Below are positions 17,336-26,139 of a stretch of 64,000 nucleotides of DNA, in pieces; position 1 is the stretch's first letter; every line of letters begins with the position of its first letter. A program made the translations under genes and the position numbers. A model generated the notes under the pieces. It was not told the origin of the DNA. It did not search any database and saw nothing but the letters and a program-made list of their open reading frames with translations. Source of the DNA: Rhizobium leguminosarum (GTDB lineage: Bacteria; Pseudomonadota; Alphaproteobacteria; Rhizobiales; Rhizobiaceae); the NCBI RefSeq assembly GCF_004123835.1, contig NZ_MZMU01000003.1:620001-684000 (forward strand). The letters run 5' to 3'.

Positions 17336-18059
17336 CCGGTGAACCTACGTCCAGACCCCTGGTTGCTAGAACCTCCAATGTAGTCAGCATGGAGAAACTC
17401 ATTTTGCTCGTCCGTGGAAAGGCAATCACAGATTAGAACGGACGAGGCAACGTGGGGGCGGAACACGGTTACCGTCAGATAGTGGGAGCGAGGTCAATTT
17501 GCCGACAACATTCCGCCAGCGGTGCCGTCTTTCCCATAGCCCTTGTCTCGAAGTCGATCACTCCCGCTGGTGATAAGGAACTTCTTAGAGATGAGTCTAG
17601 GGAGCGCGTGGCTGACCACTACCTCCACCGTGTTCGCTCCACAATTTGACTATTTTATATAAGTCTGTATAATGCGATGCAGCGACAGAAGCGATCGAAT
17701 GGATGAATGAGAATTTGTAAGAAAAACAGACAAATAAGCGGGCATTCGTTTTAAATGTGAATCTTATTAATTCATTAAACTGACTTTTTTAAAAAATATT
17801 AAAATGCGGACCGACAGTGGGAGTCACATTTGTTTTATGCCTTCAGAATTCTGGCGGGCCACGGCGCTGCCCCTTCGAAGAGCGAGCTATCGCGACACTT
17901 GACAACGGAAATTTCTTTGCGAGGTGCCGCGTTTCCGTTCTCACAGTTCACGATCTGCATGGCGGTTACTTCTGGGAAGGTGGCATTCGGCCCGCGTCAC
18001 GCCACTGATGGAGAAAAGCAAGGCGCCGTCGCTTTGTGCCCCAAGAGTTGGAGACGTCA
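17336..18059. other. Gene-free, partly AT-rich stretch between IS66 debris and the relaxase gene
   Basis: No gene supported. 17640-17830 is strikingly AT-rich for this genome, with runs of A and T. It contains a near-consensus promoter (listed separately). I found no iteron array or recognisable oriT nick-site sequence by eye, although an oriT near a relaxase gene would be expected. Confidence 0.4.
17646..17673 (+). promoter_or_regulatory. Near-consensus sigma-70 promoter
   Basis: TTGACT and a perfect TATAAT are separated by 16 bases, inside AT-rich DNA. A transcript would start near 17680, about 380 bases before the relaxase ATG. Rhizobial housekeeping promoters rarely match the -10 consensus this well, so it may drive a plasmid-type small RNA or the relaxase leader. 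Confidence 0.5.
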
Positions 18060-20381
18060 ATGGCGATCATGTTCGTCAAAGCACGGGTGATCAGTAGGGG
18101 GGCTGGACGGAGGATTGTCCCGGCCGCGGCCTATCGCCATCGCGCCCGGATGACGGACAAAGAGGCTGGAACGTCCTTCAGTTATCGAGCCGGGAGGGCC
18201 GAACTGGTGCATGAGGAGCTGGCTCTGCCGACGCACATACCGGAATGGCTGAGCACGGCAATCGATGGCCGCACCGCTGCAGCGGGGAGCGAGGCGCTGT
18301 GGAATGCCGTGGAGTCCTTCGAGAAACGGCCGGACGCGCAGCTGGCGCGCGAGCTGATTATCGCCTTGCCGGAGGAACTGACGCGAACCGAGAACATCGC
18401 GCTGGTGCGTGAATTCGTCCGTGACAACATGACTTCGAAGGGGATGGTTGCGGACTGGGTTTATCACGATAAGGACGACAACCCACACGTCCATTTGATG
18501 ATGACATTGAGGCCCTTGACGGAGGAGGGCTTCGGCGCGAAGACGGTTCAAGTGCTCGACGAAGGCGGTAAGCCGCTGCGCGTGGCCACGCTCGACCGTC
18601 CGAAGGGCAGGATCGTTAGCAAGGCCTGGGCCGGCGACAGGGAAACCATGAAGGGTTGGAAGATCGCCTGGGCGGAAACGGCCAACCGGCATCTGGCGTT
18701 TGCCGGGCATGAGATCCGTCTCGACGGACGCTCCTATGCTGAACAGGGACTCGACGGAATCGCGCAAAAACGCCTCAGTCTGGAGAAGCCAGCACTCTCC
18801 CGCAAGGGCAGGCAACCTTATTTCGCGTCGGCCGGTCTTGCCCGGCGGCAAGGCGTGGCCGACCGGCTGCTCGCCGAACCGGAGTTTCTGTTGAAGCGGC
18901 TCGGGAACGAACGCTCCACCTTCGATGAGCGCGATATCGCCAAGGCGCTGCATCGATATGTCGACGATCCTTCGGACTTCGCTAATATCCGCGCGCGTCT
19001 GATGGCGTCGGACGATCTGGTCACGCTGAAGCCGCAGCAGATCGATGCCGAAACGGGGCAGGCGACAGAGCCGGCTGTGTTTACGACGCGCGCGATCCTT
19101 CGTATCGAATATGACATGGCGCGATCGGCGCTGGTCTTGTCGAAAGGCCGCGGTTTTGCGGTTTCCGATCGCGCAGTTGCGGTTGCGATCAGCAACGTCG
19201 AAACCGGCGATCCTGAAAAGCCCTTCAAGCTCGATGCCGAACAGGTCGACGCGGTCCGTCATGTCACCGGTGACAGCGGCATTGCTGCGGTGGTCGGCCT
19301 TGCTGGTGCCGGCAAATCGACCCTGCTTGCCGCGGCACGCGTCGCCTGGGAAAGCGATGGCCGCAGGGTGATCGGCGCGGCCCTTGCCGGCAAAGCCGCC
19401 GAAGGGCTGGAGGACAGTTCCGGCATCAGGTCGCGGACGCTCGCTTCACGCAACATGGTCGAGCGTATGCCGGAAGACCTCGCGAACACCAGACGCGAGA
19501 AGTTGACCCGGCTCTTCGAGGCCGTGAAGCGTTTCGCCGACGAGCAGCATCTCGCCGAGCGGCGGGATCGTTCGAAGATTATTGCTGGCGCCAGTGCCAA
19601 TCTGGACAAGGAGATTGTCCCCATGCTTGCCGCAGTCACCGAGTTCAAGACCTCGATCGACGAGGTGGCGAGATCGCGTGCTCTCGCCACACCGCTGTAT
19701 CGCCAGCAGCGAACTGCGCTGGCGGCCGTGGCGAGCACGATCTGGCGCGATCCGGCCGGCGCCGTCGACAAGATCGAGGAACTGCTTGTGAACGGGATTG
19801 CTGCCGAACGCATCGCCGCTGCAGTGGCCAACGATCCGGCCGCATACGGCGCGTTGCGCGGCTCCGATCGCCTGATGGACCGGATGCTGGCCGCCGGCCG
19901 GGAGCGGAAAGAGGCGCTGCAGGCCGTATCGGACGCCGCCGCCCGCTTGCGCGCGCTCGGTTCGGCCTGCGTCAATGTGCTCGATGCCGAACGCCAGGCT
20001 ATTGCCGAAGAACGACGGCGCATGGCAGTCGCCATTCCCGGCCTGTCGAAGGCGGCGGAAGGGGCGCTCATGCGCCTGACCGCCGGGGCGAAGAACAACG
20101 GTCGCAAGCTGAATGCATCGGCCGCTTCTCTTGATCCCAGCATTCGCCGGGAGTTTGTCGCAGTCAGCAGGGCGCTCGACGAGCGCTTCGGTCGTAGTGC
20201 CATCCTCCGAGATGAAGCGGATATCATCAACCGCGTCCCGCCGCCGCAGCGCCGTGCGTTCGAGGCGATGCAGGACAGGCTGAAAATTCTGCAGCAGTCC
20301 GTCCGCAAGGAGAGCAGCGAGAAGATCCTTTCGGAACGGCGCCAGCGCACTATCAGCCGCGGCCGTGGCGTCGATCTCTAA
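18060..20381 (+). CDS. traA: TraA-type relaxase (MobA/MobL) with internal deletion of most of the helicase
   Basis: 773 residues from the ATG giving MAIMFVKARVISRGAGR, as in TraA-type relaxases (an earlier in-frame ATG at 18036 is less likely). Residues about 1-230 are the MobA/MobL nuclease with catalytic-type His motif DDNPHVHLMMTLRPL. About 390-460 starts the TraA helicase: FKLDAEQVDAVRHVTG and Walker A VVGLAGAGKST, then GKAAEGLEDSSGI. The expected Walker B and later helicase motifs are missing. The frame jumps from RSRTLAS to a helical C-terminal region (ERMPEDLANTRREKLTRLFE onwards). Rhizobial TraA proteins usually exceed 1000 residues, so an in-frame deletion is likely. The C-terminus may be a BID-like secretion-signal region, a suggestion only. 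No tra/mob partner genes are nearby, so it is probably a relic of a plasmid or integrative element. Confidence 0.8.
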   Translation: MAIMFVKARVISRGAGRRIVPAAAYRHRARMTDKEAGTSFSYRAGRAELVHEELALPTHIPEWLSTAIDGRTAAAGSEALWNAVESFEKRPDAQLARELIIALPEELTRTENIALVREFVRDNMTSKGMVADWVYHDKDDNPHVHLMMTLRPLTEEGFGAKTVQVLDEGGKPLRVATLDRPKGRIVSKAWAGDRETMKGWKIAWAETANRHLAFAGHEIRLDGRSYAEQGLDGIAQKRLSLEKPALSRKGRQPYFASAGLARRQGVADRLLAEPEFLLKRLGNERSTFDERDIAKALHRYVDDPSDFANIRARLMASDDLVTLKPQQIDAETGQATEPAVFTTRAILRIEYDMARSALVLSKGRGFAVSDRAVAVAISNVETGDPEKPFKLDAEQVDAVRHVTGDSGIAAVVGLAGAGKSTLLAAARVAWESDGRRVIGAALAGKAAEGLEDSSGIRSRTLASRNMVERMPEDLANTRREKLTRLFEAVKRFADEQHLAERRDRSKIIAGASANLDKEIVPMLAAVTEFKTSIDEVARSRALATPLYRQQRTALAAVASTIWRDPAGAVDKIEELLVNGIAAERIAAAVANDPAAYGALRGSDRLMDRMLAAGRERKEALQAVSDAAARLRALGSACVNVLDAERQAIAEERRRMAVAIPGLSKAAEGALMRLTAGAKNNGRKLNASAASLDPSIRREFVAVSRALDERFGRSAILRDEADIINRVPPPQRRAFEAMQDRLKILQQSVRKESSEKILSERRQRTISRGRGVDL

Positions 20382-20433
20382 AACCTATTGAAGAAGCGAA
20401 TCGAGCGCGTCGCCTTCGAATACAACGGCAGGT

Positions 20434-21348
20434 TCAATAATCTGTAGCGTCCGTTCGAAGTCTGGTGAGATGTTCCTCGCACACAGTTTTGACCAGCACA
20501 TGCAGTTCGGCTGTCTGTTCTCCGAGCCAGATCAACGCCTCTTCGCTGACTTCATAATGATTCGAATAACGCGCCTTTACGTATGCTTCATTGATCGTAT
20601 TGAACCAGGCGCGATAGCGTTGCTGGTCACGCGGCCAGGCATCCACGAGGCGACGATCACGGCCCTCCGCCAACTTACGCAGGAAAGTCAGATTATGGGA
20701 GGCGGGGCTATAATTGGATAACGTCAAAAGTGCAGCCGAGTAAGCATGCTCAATAACTTGATGGAGGAAAAAGGCTGCGTGTTTGTAGCGCCGCTTTTCA
20801 ACGTATAACGTGAATCCATCCAACAAGTCAGTTGAGAAAGGAAATCTCTCTTTAAAATGCTCCCTGGCGATTTGGTACTCCTCGGCCTTAGAGCGTGGCT
20901 TCGGTTCGGGCAGCGGTTCATCATCGAGTTCATAAAGGACGATCCCCTCGCGGCGGATGTCTGAGAAGAAGTATTGCCCCTCGTGAAGCGCCGTGTTGAC
21001 CTCGCGCCGCGAGTGAACAATGAGGCTAACCGGTGTTTTGATGCCGGGATCGTGGAGAAAGCGGTCCGCCGCCTTATACCAATACGTGGCGAAGTCAGAC
21101 AGCTTCCTGTTGTTGACGATTACCAGCAGATCATAATCAGAGCGATAGCCCTTGAGCGTGTGCGGCTCGTCAACCCAGTCACCGCGAGCATATGATCCAA
21201 ACAAGATGACCTTGAGGATCCGCCCCATTTTCTTGAACTCCGCTGAGCTGTCCTTGAGTGCATCCTGAAATTCCTCATGCAGGACATCGACAACGCGGGC
21301 AAGCTCGCGCTGCTTACGTTCGGGCAGGTGGTCGAGGTTGGATTTCAT
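20434..21348 (-). CDS. Nucleotidyltransferase (MNT) fused to HEPN domain
   Basis: 304 residues. The N-terminal half holds the polymerase-beta-like nucleotidyltransferase signature ILFGSYARGDW followed by YRSDYDLLVIV (GS and DxD catalytic elements, residues about 49-80). Residues about 165-300 form a helical HEPN domain (RYKHAAFFLHQVIEHAYSAA, and KARYSNHYEV near the end). MNT and HEPN usually form a two-gene toxin-antitoxin pair, in which the MNT protein AMPylates the HEPN RNase; here they are on one chain, as in several proteobacterial fusions. The strict HEPN Rx4-6H motif is not obvious (RYSNHY is the nearest), so RNase activity is uncertain. It is convergent with the relaxase gene. Confidence 0.8.
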   Translation of the reverse strand: MKSNLDHLPERKQRELARVVDVLHEEFQDALKDSSAEFKKMGRILKVILFGSYARGDWVDEPHTLKGYRSDYDLLVIVNNRKLSDFATYWYKAADRFLHDPGIKTPVSLIVHSRREVNTALHEGQYFFSDIRREGIVLYELDDEPLPEPKPRSKAEEYQIAREHFKERFPFSTDLLDGFTLYVEKRRYKHAAFFLHQVIEHAYSAALLTLSNYSPASHNLTFLRKLAEGRDRRLVDAWPRDQQRYRAWFNTINEAYVKARYSNHYEVSEEALIWLGEQTAELHVLVKTVCEEHLTRLRTDATDY

Positions 21349-22876
21349 CGGCGGCGGGCATCTTTCGTAGCGAAATTATCTTGGCTATTGCATTCCGCAA
21401 AAATAAGTCTCAATGCTCTATAATGCATATCGGGATCCTCGCTCCGGTGGTACGGGACTGCTAGAAGACGGCAAGAGCGCTTTACTTGTTACACTTGTGC
21501 GCCGTTACGCTTCCACGCTCTCTCCCGATCTGACGCCCGAGCGCGCGTAAGTCGCGCTTGTGTGGTATCATTTACGTGTGGTGCATAACGTGAGTGAGCG
21601 GTAGCGATGAAATCCTCCACATATGGGTCAGGTGAATACTGGGGTGCGGTCGCGCGTTCATACGCGAACTTTCGAAAATTCCGCATCTAGTTTTCCTGCC
21701 AATGCTGTTGTCTGCAATATTATGTTGTAACAAAATCAAAAACAAGCTCGACAGCTTCCCGTAAAGGATCCTAGCATCAGTATATATAAGACCGACGAGC
21801 GGTGTGAGATGCCAATAAAGATGAGGCATTCCGGCGAGAATTATGAAAGTCGGGAGCAATCCCAGTCGAGGAAGCGTCCCAGCGAGAGAGCTTCAGCATC
21901 CTGAACGGCACCGCTCCGTGCACAGCCGTCAGAGGCAGGTTGACGGTGTGCAGTTTTGGCGCGAAGCGCGCTGCAGACGCTCCAGCCTGGTCAACAAGAT
22001 GTCGATCGCACAGCTGTGCATGAACCAAGCCGTCAATGCTGCGGAACGATTTTGCTAGGGCACAGCCACAGTCGAACATTATACCACTGATTGGATCATC
22101 CAGCGGCATTCACCATTCGCGTCCTCGGGATATTGTGGAATGCCACTAGAGTCCCTTCACGCTGAGGTTTGCTGGGCTTCAGGTGACGGTGACAAATATG
22201 AATACCACAGCCATGGCTGCTACGGCCGTGACGAGCCCGTCAACCAAACTGCCTTGCCCGCTTCCGACAACAAAGCCAGCTACACCCGCAACCGCAACAA
22301 AACCGATTTCCATATGCGTCCGTGTTGGCGTCCCAAACACCTCATGTTGGATAGAAAATCATTCTTAGGGTCAAGACACTTCTCGGCCAGCAGTATGGCA
22401 CAATCGCGACGGTCAAACTCGTCTCATCCGCTGATTTGCCGCCTGATTGTCGGATTTCCAAGCTACTTTGTTTCGGCACGGGCAGTGTTGGCAAGTGATA
22501 TTCACGTCATGACTTCGCCTTCGCTCGATCGAGGTGACTGGAATGCGCGGCGATTGAAGTGCACGTCGCAAGCGTTGTAGACCTAGTTGAAGCCAATCAA
22601 TGAGATGGCGGCAGCGGTGATCAGCTCCGGCGGTCATGAGACTACGCGAGTCGGTGCAGCGCAGAGTGTAGCTGCAGGCGATGCGACGAGAACGCCGGCC
22701 ACCTATCGGCCTGATTAGCCTGTTGCAAGGGCTGTCGCCTTATCGGCGTTCGACATCATGACGCGATGGACGTTCGCTAAGCGATATGAAAAAAGGCGCG
22801 TAAAGCCGCACGAACACGACAATCCACCCCGAAATTCTCCCGGCCGGCATTCTCAGTCTTGAGGCGAGTGAAATAT
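21349..22876. other. About 1.5 kb without a convincing gene
   Basis: Short readings on both strands have no recognisable domains, good ribosome binding sites or consistent codon use. One 44-codon minus-strand frame at 22179-22313 is strongly hydrophobic (listed separately). The stretch ends at the tRNA-Gln 3' end and is probably the decayed edge of the accessory region. Confidence 0.5.
22179..22313 (-). CDS. Possible 44-residue hydrophobic peptide
   Basis: Reads MEIGFVAVAGVAGFVVGSGQ then a second hydrophobic run ending VVFIFVTVT. It could be a one- or two-helix membrane peptide. There is no strong ribosome binding site and no recognised family. Glycine/valine-rich frames of this length arise by chance in high-GC DNA, so this is a weak call. 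Confidence 0.2.
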   Translation of the reverse strand: MEIGFVAVAGVAGFVVGSGQGSLVDGLVTAVAAMAVVFIFVTVT

Positions 22877-22950
22877 TGGCTGGGGAACCTGGATTCGAAC
22901 CAAGATTAACGGAGTCAGAGTCCGTCGTTCTACCATTGAACTATTCCCCA
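22877..22950 (-). tRNA. tRNA-Gln (anticodon CTG)
   Basis: The minus strand folds as a full cloverleaf: acceptor stem TGGGGAA/TTCCCCA, D-arm GTTC-loop-GAAC, and anticodon stem ACGGA/TCCGT around loop CTCTGAC (anticodon CTG, reading CAG). The T-arm has loop TTCGAAT, the discriminator is G, and CCA is encoded (positions 22879-22877). Its 3' end points to the accessory region on the left; core genes lie to the right. Confidence 0.95.
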
Positions 22951-23192
22951 GCAGTTGCCGCCGAAGCATGGCTTGGCTGCTGTGCGGCGCTTATAACCAA
23001 AAGCCGGCAGATTGCAAATACCCGTTTTGAAAAAATTCAGTGCTGTGCGAAAGGCATGAAACCGCTGCAAATCCCCTGTCCAAAAAAGAATTTGGCGATT
23101 TCGGCGGGCGCTGATATTCTTGCCGCAACGCAAAAATCGAATGAGCGCCTGCTGCATATCTCAAGACTTGCGCGGCGCGGTGGAAAAACAAC

Positions 23193-24761
23193 GTGGAAGA
23201 CCCCGAAGGCGGCGCAAAGCCGCAATTTGACGGGGCGTCGGCGGCAGGGCGCAAGGACGGCAAGAAGTCCAGGCGCCGCAAGGGCAAACGTGGCGGGCAA
23301 TCCCGCAACGCGGCTCATCCCGCTTCGCATGAGCCTTCCGGCGGTGCCGGACAGCCTGCGCGCCCGATGGAAGATGCAGCCGGGAATCCGGCCCGCAAGC
23401 GCAAGCGTCGCCGTCGTGGTGGCCATGGTGCTGTGCAGGACGGTTCACCTCTCCCCCAGGCAATGGAACAGACGGCAGCGGCGAGCAATGCTGTCCGCTC
23501 CGATGGCGAGTCAGCGCCGAGCCGTCGCAACCGCCGCAAACACCGCGGCAAGCGCGGTCTGCAGGGCCGGCCGCTGACATCGGCAAAACCATCAGATGTC
23601 TCGCAACAGGAACGCCGCGCGGAAGAGATGGCGCTCGGTGCCGAGCTGCGTGAAACACTGGATGGCGCGAGCGCCAACCGCAGGGGCCGCCAGGAAAGCC
23701 ATTCCCATTCCGGGCATCAGGGGGATCGTCAGGCTGGCGAGAATGTGTGGCCGGAGGAGCTCTACGCCGCCCTCGATCTCGGCACCAACAATTGCCGTCT
23801 CCTCATTGCCCAGCCGACCCGCCCGGGTCAATTCCGCGTCGTCGACGCTTTTTCCCGCATCGTGCGCCTCGGCGAAGGCCTTGCGGCCAGTGGCCGCCTG
23901 TCGGACGAGGCGATGGACAGAGCGGTCGAGGCGTTGAGGATCTGCGCCTCCAAGCTCAGGAACCGGCAGATCCGCCGCATGCGACTGATCGCCACCGAAG
24001 CCTGCCGCCAGGCAGTCAATGGCGAGGAATTCCTCAGCCGGGTCGTTGCCGAAACCGGCCTCGCGCTCGAGATTATCGATCGAGAGACAGAGGCGCGGCT
24101 TGCCGTCTCCGGCTGCTCCTCGCTGGTCGGTCGCGAGACGCGCTCCGTCGTGCTCTTCGATATCGGCGGCGGCTCGTCGGAGATCGCCGTCATCCGCATC
24201 GGCGACAATCGCTTCAGCCGCCTTGCCAATCACATCACCCACTGGACCTCGCTGCCGGTCGGCGTCGTGACGCTGTCGGAGCGCCATGGCGGGCACGACG
24301 TCACGCCGGAGGCCTTCGAAGGCATGGTGCGCGAAGTCGAAGGCATGCTTGGAAGCTTCGATTGCCCGGAGATCGAGGTCGCCCAGACCGGCGACTTTCA
24401 CCTGATCGGCACTTCGGGCACGGTGACGACGCTTGCCGGCGTGCATCTCGACCTGCCGCGTTATGACCGGCGCAAGGTCGATGGCATCTGGCTGTCCGAC
24501 GACGAGGTCTCTGCCATGCAGGCAAAGCTTCTCTCCTGGGATTTTGCAAGCCGCGCCGCCAATCCCTGCATCGGGCCTGACCGGGCCGATCTGGTGCTCG
24601 CCGGCTGCGCCATTCTCGAGGCGATCCGCCGCCGCTGGCCAAGCCCGCGCATGCGCGTTGCCGATCGCGGCTTGAGGGAAGGCTTGCTCACCGACATGAT
24701 GGCCGATGACGGCGTGTGGCGGCGCAATCGCAACCGCCGCGGCCAACGCGTGAGATCGTGA
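23193..24761 (+). CDS. ppx: Exopolyphosphatase / pppGpp phosphohydrolase family (Ppx/GppA)
   Basis: 522 residues from a GTG. The first ~185 residues are a low-complexity, strongly basic extension (GKKSRRRKGKRGGQSRN, RKRKRRRRGGHG) not found in the compact enzyme. The catalytic ASKHA fold follows: YAALDLGTNNCRLLIA (first phosphate loop), then ATEACRQAVNGEEFL, DRETEARLAVSG, and VVLFDIGGGSSEIAV (second phosphate loop), ending in a GppA-like C-terminus. The enzyme removes terminal phosphate from polyphosphate or converts pppGpp to ppGpp, linking phosphate storage to the stringent response. The rRNA methyltransferase gene follows 14 bases downstream in an apparent operon. The basic tail may bind nucleic acid or polyphosphate. 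The exact start is uncertain. Confidence 0.88.
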   Translation: MEDPEGGAKPQFDGASAAGRKDGKKSRRRKGKRGGQSRNAAHPASHEPSGGAGQPARPMEDAAGNPARKRKRRRRGGHGAVQDGSPLPQAMEQTAAASNAVRSDGESAPSRRNRRKHRGKRGLQGRPLTSAKPSDVSQQERRAEEMALGAELRETLDGASANRRGRQESHSHSGHQGDRQAGENVWPEELYAALDLGTNNCRLLIAQPTRPGQFRVVDAFSRIVRLGEGLAASGRLSDEAMDRAVEALRICASKLRNRQIRRMRLIATEACRQAVNGEEFLSRVVAETGLALEIIDRETEARLAVSGCSSLVGRETRSVVLFDIGGGSSEIAVIRIGDNRFSRLANHITHWTSLPVGVVTLSERHGGHDVTPEAFEGMVREVEGMLGSFDCPEIEVAQTGDFHLIGTSGTVTTLAGVHLDLPRYDRRKVDGIWLSDDEVSAMQAKLLSWDFASRAANPCIGPDRADLVLAGCAILEAIRRRWPSPRMRVADRGLREGLLTDMMADDGVWRRNRNRRGQRVRS

Positions 24762-24775
24762 GATAAGGAATAGGC

Positions 24776-25495
24776 ATGACCAAGGCACCGATCGCGGGAA
24801 ACCGCACCGGCCGCAAGCTCGGCCAGCGCGTCAAAAACAAAAAGATGAAGGCCTCCTCCCGCCAATGGCTGGAGCGCCACATCAACGATCCCTATGTGCA
24901 GCGCGCCCAGCTTGAAGGCTATCGCGCCCGGGCCGCCTTCAAGCTGCTGGAGATCGACGAGAAACATCATATCCTGCGCGGCGCCAGGCGCATCATCGAT
25001 CTCGGCGCTGCCCCCGGCAGCTGGTCGCAGATCGCCGCCAAGGTCACCGGCTCGACGGATGATGATATCCGCGTGGCTGCGATCGATTTCCTTGAAATGA
25101 CCCAGCTGCCGGGGGTCAAGATCCTGCAGCTCGATTTCCTCGATCCGACCGCGCCGGAAAAGCTGTTGGAGGCCGTCGGCGGCACGCCGGATCTCGTCAT
25201 TTCCGACATGGCGGCGCCCACCACCGGCCACCACCGCACCGACCATCTGCGCACCATGCATCTCTGCGAAGTCGCGGCACATTTCGCCGTCGAAGTGCTG
25301 GGGGAAGGCGGGCACTTCCTCACCAAGACCTTTCAGGGCGGCACCGAGCGTGAGCTGCTCGCCATGCTCAAGCAGAACTTCCGCCAGGTCGTCCATGTCA
25401 AACCGAACTCGTCGCGCGCCGAATCGGTCGAGATGTTCCTGCTGGCCAAGGGCTTCAAGGGGCGCAAGGCCGAAGGCGAAGCAGAGGAAGCTTGA
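24776..25495 (+). CDS. rlmE: 23S rRNA (uridine-2'-O)-methyltransferase RlmE (FtsJ/RrmJ)
   Basis: 239 residues, slightly longer than the E. coli enzyme because of a basic N-terminal tail. SAM-binding motif I is [15 protein letters not shown], preceded by [13 protein letters not shown] with the catalytic Lys of the K-D-K-E tetrad. [15 protein letters not shown] carries the Asp, [12 protein letters not shown] the second Lys, and [20 protein letters not shown] the Glu. It methylates U2552 in the A-loop of 23S rRNA late in 50S assembly. Co-transcription with ppx is likely (14-bp gap), an arrangement seen in other Rhizobiales. Confidence 0.95.
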   Translation: MTKAPIAGNRTGRKLGQRVKNKKMKASSRQWLERHINDPYVQRAQLEGYRARAAFKLLEIDEKHHILRGARRIIDLGAAPGSWSQIAAKVTGSTDDDIRVAAIDFLEMTQLPGVKILQLDFLDPTAPEKLLEAVGGTPDLVISDMAAPTTGHHRTDHLRTMHLCEVAAHFAVEVLGEGGHFLTKTFQGGTERELLAMLKQNFRQVVHVKPNSSRAESVEMFLLAKGFKGRKAEGEAEEA

Positions 25496-25530
25496 TCTTC
25501 GGGCCGGTCCTGACGGATGATGGCGATCGA

Positions 25531-25626
25531 CTGCATAATTCCTTAAATCGGGATCGATTTAAGGATAAGATATGCAGCAATGGAAAGCGTTGCCGCGTCC
25601 TCTGAAAGGACGCGCGGCGCTGTCAG
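25531..25626. repeat. Dispersed rhizobial palindromic intergenic element, copy A
   Basis: Begins CTGCATAATTCCTTAAATCG. It contains the inverted repeat CCTTAAATC/GATTTAAGG, then a second hairpin GCGTCCTCTGAAAGGACGC. The first half recurs almost unchanged at 31673-31741, and related second-half hairpins occur at about 35110-35155 and 60364-60412. It lies between rlmE and the VOC gene, and may act in transcription termination or be a miniature mobile element. Confidence 0.75.
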
Positions 25627-25644
25627 GATTGAACTGCTGATCCC

Positions 25645-26028
25645 ATGCTTCTTTACGTCACGCTCGGAACCAACGACCTCTATCACGCAGGGCATTTTTA
25701 TGATGCCGTGCTGTCTCCCCTCGGTTATCGCCGCCAGCGCTCCTCCGAAGAAGAAATCGGCTATGCCGCCGAGGGCGATACGCGCTGCCGCTTCTGGGTG
25801 GTGACGCCGTTCAATCGCCGCCGGGCGACCTCAGGCAATGGCGCCATGGTGGCACTTGCAGCCGAAACACGAGCAGCTGTCGACGCCTTCCATGCGGCGG
25901 CGATCGCGGCAGGCGCCGTGGATGAGGGCGGGCCTGGCCTGCGCTCCTACCATGCCCATTTCTACGCCGCCTATGTGCGCGATCTCGACGGCAATAAGCT
26001 CTCTGCCGTCTGCGAAAGCCCGGATTAA
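25645..26028 (+). CDS. VOC (glyoxalase/bleomycin-resistance) family protein
   Basis: 127 residues forming a single vicinal-oxygen-chelate unit: an N-terminal HAGHFYDAVLSPLGY helix-strand and a C-terminal YHAHFYAAYVRDLDGNKLSA strand with the usual DPDGN-like turn. The ordered beta-alpha-beta-beta-beta repeat is typical of small metal-dependent lyases/dioxygenases; the substrate is not evident. It is transcribed away from the convergent MFS gene. Confidence 0.85.
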   Translation: MLLYVTLGTNDLYHAGHFYDAVLSPLGYRRQRSSEEEIGYAAEGDTRCRFWVVTPFNRRRATSGNGAMVALAAETRAAVDAFHAAAIAAGAVDEGGPGLRSYHAHFYAAYVRDLDGNKLSAVCESPD

Positions 26029-26139
26029 CGGCTGCCTAAAGCGCGTCGCAATCTTTCAGACTCGCTCCTCAAGCTTTAGCTCTTTGTTTCCACGCATGTC
26101 GTTACCACAAAACCGCTGCACACTTTTGCGCGACATGCT

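Noticed and set aside
18057..20350. Two long minus-strand frames opposite the relaxase
   Set aside because: The plus strand carries the MobA/MobL and Walker A motifs; the minus frames are shadows.
22140..22580. 146-codon plus-strand frame in the gene-poor region
   Set aside because: No ribosome binding site, no domain, Arg/Ser-rich composition typical of a non-coding frame.
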